Shown: piece by piece, positions 1-5,456 of the stretch
How the letters are laid out: each line of letters begins with the position of its first letter
How positions within the stretch are numbered: the stretch's first letter is position 1
DNA from: Bifidobacterium breve
GTDB taxonomy: Bacteria > Actinomycetota > Acidimicrobiia > IMCC26256
Direction: 5' to 3'
DNA length: 6,622 bases
NCBI GenBank assembly: GCA_945907055.1
Contig: CAMDSG010000097.1
Coordinates: 1 to 6,622, forward strand
Notes under the pieces: generated by a model
The model's input: the letters and a program-made list of their open reading frames with translations, nothing else
The model's database searches: none
What the model was told of the DNA's origin: nothing
Made by a program: the position numbers and the translations under genes

Positions 1-507
1 CCATCGATTGTAATGGGGCTCTTCGTCTATACAACTTGGGTACTCGCGTTTGGCGTCTCCGGATTTGCTGGAGCCCTAGCGCTTGCCTGCCTGATGCTCC
101 CCGTTATCATCCGATCAACTGAAGAGATGCTGCGACTGGTCCCAATTGATCAGAGGCAATCTGCATACGCTCTTGGGGGCAGGAGAGCCGGAACGATATT
201 CCGCGTCGTCCTGCCAGCTGCTGCTCCCGGAATCGTAAGTGGTGTCCTTCTAGCAGTGGCTCGAGCTGCAGGAGAGACCGCTCCATTACTATTTACGATT
301 CTCACGGTAAACGCTGTAAATACAGATATTTTTCATGGAGCTAACACCGCTCTTTCGGTACAGATCTTCAGGAATGCACAGCAAGTTTTCCCTGGGCCGC
401 AGGAACGTGCATGGGGCGCAGCATTAACCCTTCTCTTGATCGTCTTTATCTTCACATTGATCGCCCGGGCTGTCTCGGCCATATTTGCTAGGAAGCATCA
501 AATATGA
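1..507 (+). CDS. pstA: Phosphate ABC transporter permease PstA (3' part, start outside window)
   Basis: Inner-membrane permease of the high-affinity phosphate importer PstSCAB; with PstC it forms the channel driven by PstB. The reading frame is open from base 1, so the ATG at 13 is an internal methionine: the codons before it (Pro-Ser-Ile-Val) continue the PSIV-GLF stretch usual in PstA. The visible 168 residues are roughly the C-terminal 55-60% of a family of about 280-300 residues. Hydrophobic segments lie near residues 10-35, 70-95 and 138-157 of the fragment. Between the first two is the cytoplasmic coupling (EAA-type) loop around residues 54-72 (AYALGGRRAGTIFRVVLP), which docks onto the ATPase, followed by the typical ARAAGETAPLLFT stretch. 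The stop TGA overlaps the pstB ATG (ATGA, 504-507), implying translational coupling. PstC is the only close alternative, but the AGETAPLLFT context and the position directly before pstB favour PstA. Confidence 0.95.
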   Translation, partial: PSIVMGLFVYTTWVLAFGVSGFAGALALACLMLPVIIRSTEEMLRLVPIDQRQSAYALGGRRAGTIFRVVLPAAAPGIVSGVLLAVARAAGETAPLLFTILTVNAVNTDIFHGANTALSVQIFRNAQQVFPGPQERAWGAALTLLLIVFIFTLIARAVSAIFARKHQI

Positions 508-1382
508 GCACTATCTCTGATTCGCCTGACACACAAGAACTTGAGGTACATGCCACTAGCGTCCATAGGGTGGAGAACGCAATGAAAGAGAATGAAGATG
601 CTAAACGAGAGGCTGTGTTTGTCGCTTCGGATGTGAAGGTTAGCTATGGCGATCATCTAGCGGTAGCCGGCGTGAGCATGGAGATCATGCAGCAACACAT
701 CACAGCGATTATTGGTCCATCTGGCTGCGGAAAATCCACGCTGCTGCGTTGCTTTAACCGCATGAACGACTTTGTGCCGAGCGCTCGAGTGGAGGGCACA
801 ATTCGCTACCACGGTGAAGACCTATACGACTCGAAAGTAGATGCCGCAGAGGTTCGTCGCCGCATTGGAATGGTCTTTCAAAAGCCCAACCCATTCCCTA
901 AATCGATCTTTGACAACGTTGCTTATGGGCCGCGTATTAATCGCATGAAGGTTGATCTAGCTGCAACTGTGGAGGAGGCACTCACTCGAGCGGCCCTCTG
1001 GGATGAGGTAAAAGACAAACTAAAGAAGAGTGCTTTTGCGCTATCGGGGGGTCAGCAGCAGCGCCTTTGTATTGCGCGCGCTCTCGCTGTAAAGCCGGAT
1101 GTGATCTTGATGGACGAGCCCTGCTCTGCCCTTGACCCAATCGCTACAGCGCGTATCGAAGATCTGATGGTTGAACTCAAACGCGACTACACGATCGTGA
1201 TTGTGACCCACAATATGCAGCAGGCAGCGCGAGTCTCAGACATGACGGCCTTCTTAACTACAGAGGTTGATGACAACGGTGCTAGATCGGGCAGGCTTGT
1301 GGAGTTCGACCGAACTGAGAAGATCTTCACACAGCCGGGTGACCCGCGCACCGAGGGATATATCACTGGGAGGTTCGGATGA
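504..1382 (+). CDS. pstB: Phosphate ABC transporter ATP-binding protein PstB
   Basis: Cytoplasmic ATPase that powers phosphate import through PstC/PstA. The 292-residue protein has a complete ABC domain: Walker A GPSGCGKST (71-79), Q-loop Q126 in the PstB-typical VFQKPNPFPKSI, signature LSGGQQQR (180-187), Walker B VILMDEP (200-206), D-loop SALD (208-211) and switch His236 (VTHNMQQA). The PstB fingerprint LLRCFNRMND follows Walker A. It is longer than the usual 250-260 residues because of an acidic N-terminal stretch of about 35 residues with no recognisable domain. Two starts are plausible: ATG 504, which overlaps the pstA stop and has AGGAAG 8 nt upstream, or ATG 582 (Met27), which has GGAG 6 nt upstream and would give a normal 266-residue protein. 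The 504 start is kept because it gives the ATGA coupling seen throughout this locus. The stop overlaps the kinase start (1379-1382). Confidence 0.97.
   Translation: MSTISDSPDTQELEVHATSVHRVENAMKENEDAKREAVFVASDVKVSYGDHLAVAGVSMEIMQQHITAIIGPSGCGKSTLLRCFNRMNDFVPSARVEGTIRYHGEDLYDSKVDAAEVRRRIGMVFQKPNPFPKSIFDNVAYGPRINRMKVDLAATVEEALTRAALWDEVKDKLKKSAFALSGGQQQRLCIARALAVKPDVILMDEPCSALDPIATARIEDLMVELKRDYTIVIVTHNMQQAARVSDMTAFLTTEVDDNGARSGRLVEFDRTEKIFTQPGDPRTEGYITGRFG
572..584 (+). promoter_or_regulatory. Possible internal ribosome binding site and alternative start of pstB
   Basis: GGAG (572-575), preceded by an AGGG, sits 6 nt before an in-frame ATG (582-584, Met27 of the long form). The spacing suits a real start and would remove the N-terminal extension not expected in PstB. 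The upstream site AGGAAG (490-495) before ATG 504 is about as good, so the sequence does not decide between one start and two. Confidence 0.4.
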
Positions 1383-2494
1383 CACTTCGCCGGGCTGAAC
1401 AGAGCGAACTTAATCCTCCAGTAGACGGTGGCCTGCAGCGCCTTGTGGCAGCAATAAGGCTCCTCCCAGACGCCGTCGTTGTGGTCGACGATGCAGGCGT
1501 CGAGGTGATGCGCAGTCTCGCTGCGGATCGCTTTCTTGAGGCTCGCCATACTGATGCGATCGCAGCGGCCGCTCTAGAAGAGATGCTTATCGATGCTTGC
1601 CGGGGAGAGTCTTCAACACGAGAACTTCAACTCTACGGCCCGCCTCGCGAAGTGCTCTCCTTTACAGCACACCCCCTTGTCGAGGCCGGCCAGATTCTCG
1701 GAGCAATGGTTGTAATTCGAGATATGACCGATGCGCGGCGCACTGATGAAGTGCGTAGAGACTTTGTCGCCAATGTGAGCCACGAACTAAAGACACCGGT
1801 GGGCGCACTAGGCCTGCTCGCGGACACGATCTCCGCTGGAGGAGATGAAGCGGTGACGATGCAGCTTGCCGATCGGATTGCGCGCGAAGCAGAGCGGCTT
1901 GCAAAGATTATTGACGACCTTCTTGACCTAAGCATCATTGAGTCTCAGGAGCATCCCGAGCGAGACCTTGTGCCTCTAACGCTTATTGTCGATCAATCTG
2001 TCGAACGTTCCCGACCAGGGGCTGAGGCGCTTGGTATCAAGTTAGTTAGTTCGCCGATCTCCCCTACATTGGCGGCTCGCTGTGATCGTCGCCAGGTAGT
2101 GATGGCGATTACAAACCTCATAGATAACGCTATGAAGTACTCAGAGCGCGGCAGCACTGTTGAGATCAATACGTCTGAGATCAGTACCGCTACGACAAGC
2201 AAGCTCGTTGAGATTGCTGTATGCGACGAGGGCATCGGAATTCCATCACGAGATCTCGAGCGTATATTTGAGCGCTTTTACCGAGTTGATCGTGCGCGCA
2301 GTCGCGCTACCGGTGGAACTGGTTTAGGGCTATCGATTGTCCGCCACATCGCTCAGGCGCATGGTGGCGAGGTAGCCGTTGAGTCGACAGAGGGAATCGG
2401 ATCGAAGTTTAGATTTCGAATCCCAATTGAGTCGGCTAGTGCAATGCGAATGTTCGAAGAAGCCTCAACAAACCTAGGAGACCTCCATGGCTGA
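1379..2494 (+). CDS. senX3: SenX3/PhoR-like sensor histidine kinase, soluble (no membrane segment)
   Basis: Sensor kinase of the phosphate-starvation two-component system, expected to phosphorylate the regulator encoded next. In order, the 371 residues hold a PAS-like region (about 18-118), a short linker, the H-box with phospho-acceptor His135 (FVANVSHELKTPVGAL), the N-box (TNLIDNAMKYS, 245-255), the G1 box DEGIGIP (283-289), an F-box (IFERFYRVD) and the G2 box GGTGLGL (312-318). The HELKT sequence carries the Glu and Thr linked to kinase and phosphatase activity in this class. The H-box and the RARSRATGG-GLGL region closely resemble mycobacterial SenX3. Unlike SenX3 or PhoR, it has no hydrophobic N-terminal helix; upstream DNA is pstB, so no membrane anchor can have been missed through start choice. 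A strong SD (GGGAGG, 1368-1373) lies 5 nt before the ATG, which overlaps the pstB stop. The symbol is by similarity; phoR is the alternative name. Confidence 0.9.
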   Translation: MTLRRAEQSELNPPVDGGLQRLVAAIRLLPDAVVVVDDAGVEVMRSLAADRFLEARHTDAIAAAALEEMLIDACRGESSTRELQLYGPPREVLSFTAHPLVEAGQILGAMVVIRDMTDARRTDEVRRDFVANVSHELKTPVGALGLLADTISAGGDEAVTMQLADRIAREAERLAKIIDDLLDLSIIESQEHPERDLVPLTLIVDQSVERSRPGAEALGIKLVSSPISPTLAARCDRRQVVMAITNLIDNAMKYSERGSTVEINTSEISTATTSKLVEIAVCDEGIGIPSRDLERIFERFYRVDRARSRATGGTGLGLSIVRHIAQAHGGEVAVESTEGIGSKFRFRIPIESASAMRMFEEASTNLGDLHG

Positions 2495-3203
2495 CCCCCA
2501 GCTAATTCTTGTTGTAGATGATGAGCCCTCGTATAGAGATGCGCTCTCTGTAGCGCTCCAGCGCGAGGGTTTTGCTGTTGATACGGCGGCTGATGGTGTA
2601 GAGGCGCTTGAGCGTTTCGCTGCCTCTCGCCCGGCATTGATACTCCTTGATGTAATGCTCCCGAGAATCTCCGGGGTAGATGTTTGTCGCGAGATTCGCA
2701 AGACCTCAAGAGTCCCCATCATCATGGTTACAGCGCGCAACGCTGAGATTGATGCAGTAGTTGGGCTTGAGGTCGGGGCAGACGACTACGTGACCAAGCC
2801 CTTCAGGCTCAGAGAGTTAATTGCGCGGGTCAGAGCCGCCCTGCGTCGACTCCCAGGTGACTTAGAGGAGCAAGGCGAGCGTGCTGATCAAATAGAGGTC
2901 GGCGAGGTGAGGCTCGATGCTGCCCGACACGAGGTATCAGTACGCGGGGAGCAGGTCCAGTTGCCTCTTAAGGAGTTTGATCTACTAGAGCTGCTGCTTA
3001 TTAACGCAGGGCGCGTGCTGACTCGTGATGTGCTTATAGATCGAATCTGGGGACCCAACTATTACGGGGATACCAAGACTCTCGACGTACACATCAAGCG
3101 ACTCCGATCCAAGATCGAGGACGACCCAGCGGCCCCCGAGCGCATTCTTACCGTGCGCGGAGTCGGCTATCGCTACGAGCGCGCACACGCTCCACTCATT
3201 TAA
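2487..3203 (+). CDS. regX3: RegX3/PhoB-like response regulator (OmpR family)
   Basis: DNA-binding response regulator, partner of the preceding kinase and probable activator of phosphate-starvation genes, including pst. The 238 residues comprise a receiver domain (about 5-118) and a C-terminal winged-helix DNA-binding domain (about 135-231). Receiver landmarks are the acidic pocket DDE (11-13), phospho-acceptor Asp55 (LILLDVMLPR), switch Thr82 (MVTAR), Tyr101 and Lys104-Pro105 (YVTKPF). The effector domain shows LPLKEFDLLELL, the recognition-helix region TLDVHIKRLRSKIE and the terminal wing LTVRGVGYRYE, all typical of PhoB/RegX3. The ATG lies inside the end of the kinase gene (8 bp overlap, ATGGCTGA), and AGGAG (2476-2480) stands 6 nt upstream. 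It is the last gene of the operon, with its stop 13 bp from the stop of the convergent peroxiredoxin gene. No phoU is found beside it. Confidence 0.95.
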   Translation: MADPQLILVVDDEPSYRDALSVALQREGFAVDTAADGVEALERFAASRPALILLDVMLPRISGVDVCREIRKTSRVPIIMVTARNAEIDAVVGLEVGADDYVTKPFRLRELIARVRAALRRLPGDLEEQGERADQIEVGEVRLDAARHEVSVRGEQVQLPLKEFDLLELLLINAGRVLTRDVLIDRIWGPNYYGDTKTLDVHIKRLRSKIEDDPAAPERILTVRGVGYRYERAHAPLI

Positions 3204-3216
3204 AATCTTGCGGGAG

Positions 3217-3678
3217 TTACAGGTTCGCTAGCGCTTTGCCGTACTCATCGTGAGCACGCGCAGTGGAGAGCGTTGTTGTAGCGAAGGTAGCGGCGATCTT
3301 TCCTTCTTTGTCTACGATGAAAGATGCACGGTTAGCGCAGCCGACTACCTCGTTGAAGACCCCGTAGGCCTGTGTGGTGGCGCCATGCGGCCAGAAATCA
3401 GAGAGCACAGGGAAACTAAATCCCTCGCGCTCCGACCACACATCATGAGAATGGCGAGTGGCACAAGAGATAGCTATCACCGCAGCGCCAGCATTCTCAA
3501 AGGTAGAAGGATCGTCACGAATCTCGCATAGCTCATCTTGGCAGATCCCTGAAAATGGGAACGGTATGAAAACGATTACTACCGGCTGTACACCGCGGTA
3601 GTCGCTGAGGCTGACGTCATTACCTGCTTGGTCCTTGAGCGTGAAATCAGGTGCAACTTGGCCTACTTCGAGCGACAT
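3217..3678 (-). CDS. ahpE: AhpE-like peroxiredoxin
   Basis: Thiol peroxidase expected to reduce hydrogen peroxide, organic peroxides or peroxynitrite in the cytoplasm. The 153 residues form a single peroxiredoxin domain: start region APDFTLKDQAGN (9-20), active site P39-xxx-S43-xx-C46 with peroxidatic Cys46, and the conserved Arg117 in CANRASFIVD. The stretch LSDFWPHGATTQAYGVFNE (92-110) is nearly the same as in M. tuberculosis AhpE, which favours AhpE over Bcp/PrxQ. A second cysteine, Cys51, lies five residues after Cys46, the spacing of the resolving cysteine in many PrxQ/Bcp proteins; M. tuberculosis AhpE has Asp there. Cys72 and Cys114 are also present. GGAG lies 7 nt before the ATG (3678-3676). 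It is downstream of surE after a 115 bp spacer holding a candidate promoter, so it may be transcribed separately. Its 3' end converges on regX3. Confidence 0.93.
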   Translation of the reverse strand: MSLEVGQVAPDFTLKDQAGNDVSLSDYRGVQPVVIVFIPFPFSGICQDELCEIRDDPSTFENAGAAVIAISCATRHSHDVWSEREGFSFPVLSDFWPHGATTQAYGVFNEVVGCANRASFIVDKEGKIAATFATTTLSTARAHDEYGKALANL

Positions 3679-3710
3679 TTATATTCTCCAGTTTGGATTA
3701 GGTGCGAGCA

Positions 3711-3725
3711 CGAAAGTTTCTTTCG
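3711..3725. repeat. Perfect inverted repeat in the ahpE leader
   Basis: CGAAAG (3711-3716), TTT, then CTTTCG (3720-3725): a perfect 6-bp dyad with a 3-base centre, in the spacer upstream of ahpE. It lies just downstream of a TATGAT -10-like hexamer on the same strand, so it could be an operator near the transcription start or a small hairpin in the 5' leader. No regulator can be named from the sequence. Confidence 0.4.
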
Positions 3726-3733
3726 ATGACTAA

Positions 3734-3764
3734 ATCATACGCGAGGAGGGATCCGAATTCTCAC
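3734..3764 (-). promoter_or_regulatory. Candidate promoter of ahpE
   Basis: On the - strand a TATGAT hexamer (3739-3734) matches TATAAT at five of six positions. Upstream, GTGAGA (3764-3759) matches TTGACA at four of six, but the spacing of 19 is longer than ideal. Transcription would start near 3727, giving a leader of about 50 nt. A SigR-type GGGAAT...GTT promoter is not seen. This is a prediction from the -10 match and the position in the only sizeable spacer of the window. Confidence 0.35.
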
Positions 3765-3776
3765 TCGGCATGATTA

Positions 3777-3791
3777 AAGCAAATTTTGCTT
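3777..3791 (-). terminator. Weak hairpin after surE, possible terminator
   Basis: AAGCAAAATTTGCTT on the - strand can pair as AAGCA/TGCTT and begins 2 nt after the surE stop. It is A/T-rich, short and followed only by TAAT rather than a T-run, so it would be a poor intrinsic terminator. It may merely slow read-through from the ppk1-surE unit into ahpE. Confidence 0.2.
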
Positions 3792-3793
3792 AG

Positions 3794-4585
3794 CTAAATG
3801 CTGAGGGCTTTGGAGACTCTCTCAGCCGCTCCGGTTAGGGATCCACGTGCAATGCCTACGAGCGGGGTTACGGCCACGTACCCGACACCGATTAAAGCAA
3901 CGTCGCTCTCCGGGTCTGGTTCGCGCCCGCCTCCCTCGAATGTGAGGCGCAGATCCCCCCCGCTGTGATCCGCATTGTTAACCCAAACCTCTCCGTAGCG
4001 AGCCAACTGCGCCTCACGTACTCCTAATACATCAGCAAAAAGACGGTTCGGTACGTTGACGTTGAGTACAGCAGGCATGAGCTCTCCGCTTGCCTCCATT
4101 GCCCACTCCGCAGCGGCCGGTGCAAACCGCGCAGCTGTCTCCCACTGGTACTCCCCAGTGGTTGCCCACTCAAGGCTTAGCGCTATTCCCGGCACTCCAA
4201 AAGCGGAGCCTGTTAGGGCGGCGCCGACGGTTCCAGAGTGGAGTGTGAGATGGCCGGTATTAGCACCGGGGTTAATACCGGATGCGATTAGATCGGGAAT
4301 CTCTCCAAACGCCCCAAGGCAAGCGGCCCATACTCCGGTAGCGGGTGGGCGATCAATCGCGTATACGTCTACGCCATCAAACTCGTCCCAGACATGACTT
4401 GTAACTGGAATAGGTTCGTTCAGATGTATGGGGCCGATAGATGCACCGGCACCACTCCAGTCGCGACTCGGTGCAACAACAGTAATTCTGTGCCCAGCCT
4501 CAAATAAGGCACGCGCAAGAGCAACAAGCCCCTTGGACTCGACTCCATCATCATTTGTAACAAGGATATTCAATGAGCGTTTCAT
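3794..4585 (-). CDS. surE: SurE family 5'/3'-nucleotidase
   Basis: Metal-dependent acid phosphatase that removes phosphate from nucleoside monophosphates; E. coli SurE also degrades short polyphosphate. From the ATG at 4585 the protein has 263 residues, close to the family's 250-270. Metal and active-site motifs are present: NILVTNDDG with Asp12 and Asp13, Ser44 in APSRDWSGAGASI, and Asn105 in PDLIASGINPGANTG, followed by LHSGTVGAALTGSAFG, the usual SGTVxAAxEG block with Thr in place of Glu. A TTG one codon earlier (4588) could also serve; the ATG is preferred because AGAGG lies 4 nt upstream of it. The sixA stop and this ATG overlap by one base (TGATG). This makes surE the fourth gene of the ppk1 operon, where its polyphosphatase activity may be relevant; that link is inference. 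Confidence 0.93.
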   Translation of the reverse strand: MKRSLNILVTNDDGVESKGLVALARALFEAGHRITVVAPSRDWSGAGASIGPIHLNEPIPVTSHVWDEFDGVDVYAIDRPPATGVWAACLGAFGEIPDLIASGINPGANTGHLTLHSGTVGAALTGSAFGVPGIALSLEWATTGEYQWETAARFAPAAAEWAMEASGELMPAVLNVNVPNRLFADVLGVREAQLARYGEVWVNNADHSGGDLRLTFEGGGREPDPESDVALIGVGYVAVTPLVGIARGSLTGAAERVSKALSI

Positions 4586-5055
4586 CAAGCCTCTGGTGGT
4601 GGAGAGTATCTGGCACTAGCAACGCCGCCTTTGGAGACAGTAAGCGACCAAGTGCAGGCTTTCTCTACTCCGTATCCGGAGATTGTTACGCCTTGCTCCT
4701 CGAGAGCATTTATTAGATCTCCAAGAACGTCACCATGCGTGCAGAAAACTGTTGGTCCGCTTGTTGCCTCAATTAAGGAGAGGGCATCTCTCCAAGACTC
4801 TCCCTCGGAGAGAGAGTCGAGGATGCCTACATCGGCACCGATAATTGTTGCGAGAGGAGCGACGGTCTCGACGCATCGAAGGTAAGGGCTGGAGTGGACG
4901 GTCTTAACTAGCGGGCTGAGTACTGTCGCTAGCACAAGCGCTTGGCGTTGGCCTCGGCCGTTTAGCGGGCGTAGACGATCGTCGGTCCCATCCCAAGAAC
5001 TCCTGCTTCCGGCTCGGGCGTGGCGCACTACATAGACGGTGTGAGCAATATTCAT
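4585..5055 (-). CDS. SixA-like histidine phosphatase (MutT1 C-terminal domain homologue)
   Basis: Small histidine-phosphatase superfamily protein of 156 residues. The phospho-acceptor His12 lies in VVRHARAG (9-16); other active-site residues are Arg60 in HSSPYLRCVETV, Glu84 in SLSEGESW and His107 in FCTHGDVLGDLI. SixA itself removes phosphate from a histidine on the ArcB phosphotransfer domain in E. coli. However, RHARAGSRSSW...DDRLRPLNGRGQRQA and RCVETVAPLA resemble the C-terminal half of mycobacterial MutT1 more closely, where this domain is fused to a Nudix domain. Here it follows the Nudix gene as a separate cistron with an ATGA overlap (5052-5055). Its frame has a TGA two codons before the ATG, so no in-frame upstream extension is possible. 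The substrate is unknown; a nucleotide or nucleotide-derived phosphate is likelier than a phosphoprotein given the neighbours. Confidence 0.85.
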   Translation of the reverse strand: MNIAHTVYVVRHARAGSRSSWDGTDDRLRPLNGRGQRQALVLATVLSPLVKTVHSSPYLRCVETVAPLATIIGADVGILDSLSEGESWRDALSLIEATSGPTVFCTHGDVLGDLINALEEQGVTISGYGVEKACTWSLTVSKGGVASARYSPPPEA

Positions 5056-5456
5056 GGCTCAAGCCCACTCAGCAGATCACGGTCCATGCTGTAAGTGAGT
5101 AACTGGTCTGCTTCGTCGAATGACAACCAGCGAACTTCGTCTACTTCTTCATCTGGAGTAAAGCCGCTCTCAACGGTCGCGCGCATTAAGAACCAAATAA
5201 CGATCTTGGGTCGCCCCTTTTGGTCTGTGTACTCAAAGGAAGGAAGCGTGGATTCGATCTCGGCCTTCCATCCGGTCTCTTCCTCGACCTCTCTGGTAGC
5301 GGTCTCTTCGTCAGTCTCGCCGTCCTCAGACTTGCCCTTGGGGAGGCTCCAGTCGTTATATCGCGGACGATGCACCACAACCACTTGGGTCTCTCCGTCA
5401 ACCTCGCGCAGTACAACTCCGCCTGCGGCCCTAACGATGTTGAGAGTTGGTTTCAT
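5052..5456 (-). CDS. Nudix hydrolase (MutT1 N-terminal domain homologue)
   Basis: Pyrophosphohydrolase of 134 residues. The Nudix box is complete at residues 41-63: Gly41, Glu47, Arg55-Glu56, Glu59-Glu60 and Gly62 fit GX5EX7REUXEEXGU, so the metal-binding glutamates are intact. The preceding VVVVHRPRYNDWSLPKGK is nearly the same as in mycobacterial MutT1, which hydrolyses 8-oxo-(d)GTP and diadenosine polyphosphates; similar substrates are likely. The start is the ATG at 5456-5454, which overlaps the ppk1 stop (ATGA) and gives a 10-residue lead into the beta-strand AAGGVVLR. A longer reading exists upstream, but it lies within ppk1, is Arg-rich and does not resemble the family. No SD is visible, so translation probably depends on ribosomes finishing ppk1. 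The C-terminal half of MutT1 is encoded by the next gene. Confidence 0.9.
   Translation of the reverse strand: MKPTLNIVRAAGGVVLREVDGETQVVVVHRPRYNDWSLPKGKSEDGETDEETATREVEEETGWKAEIESTLPSFEYTDQKGRPKIVIWFLMRATVESGFTPDEEVDEVRWLSFDEADQLLTYSMDRDLLSGLEP

Noticed and set aside
1187..1549. 120-codon open frame on the - strand across pstB and the kinase gene
   Set aside because: It is a shadow of two well-supported + strand genes, with no recognisable domain and no start context.
1565..1579. GCGGCCGCTCTAGAA, identical to a NotI-XbaI stretch of common cloning polylinkers
   Set aside because: The match stops after 15 bases and does not continue into polylinker sequence. It lies in frame inside an intact kinase gene (AAALEE), so it is most likely coincidence rather than vector sequence.
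2476..2486. GGAG-AC-CTCC inverted repeat over the regX3 ribosome binding site
   Set aside because: The loop would be too short for a stable hairpin except as a 3-bp stem, so there is no good case for an RNA switch.
3226..3233. CGCTAGCG palindrome near the convergent stops as a terminator
   Set aside because: It has no loop and no T-run, and it encodes the last codons of ahpE.
3749..3760. GGATCCGAATTC, adjacent BamHI and EcoRI sites resembling a vector junction
   Set aside because: Flanking bases do not match a polylinker, and the genes on both sides are complete and of the expected actinobacterial type. Noted only because two such chance matches occur in one window.
5043..5060. Programmed frameshift joining the Nudix and histidine-phosphatase genes
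   Set aside because: A -1 shift would be required, but no slippery heptamer or clear downstream stem is seen; the ATGA overlap is better explained by coupled re-initiation.
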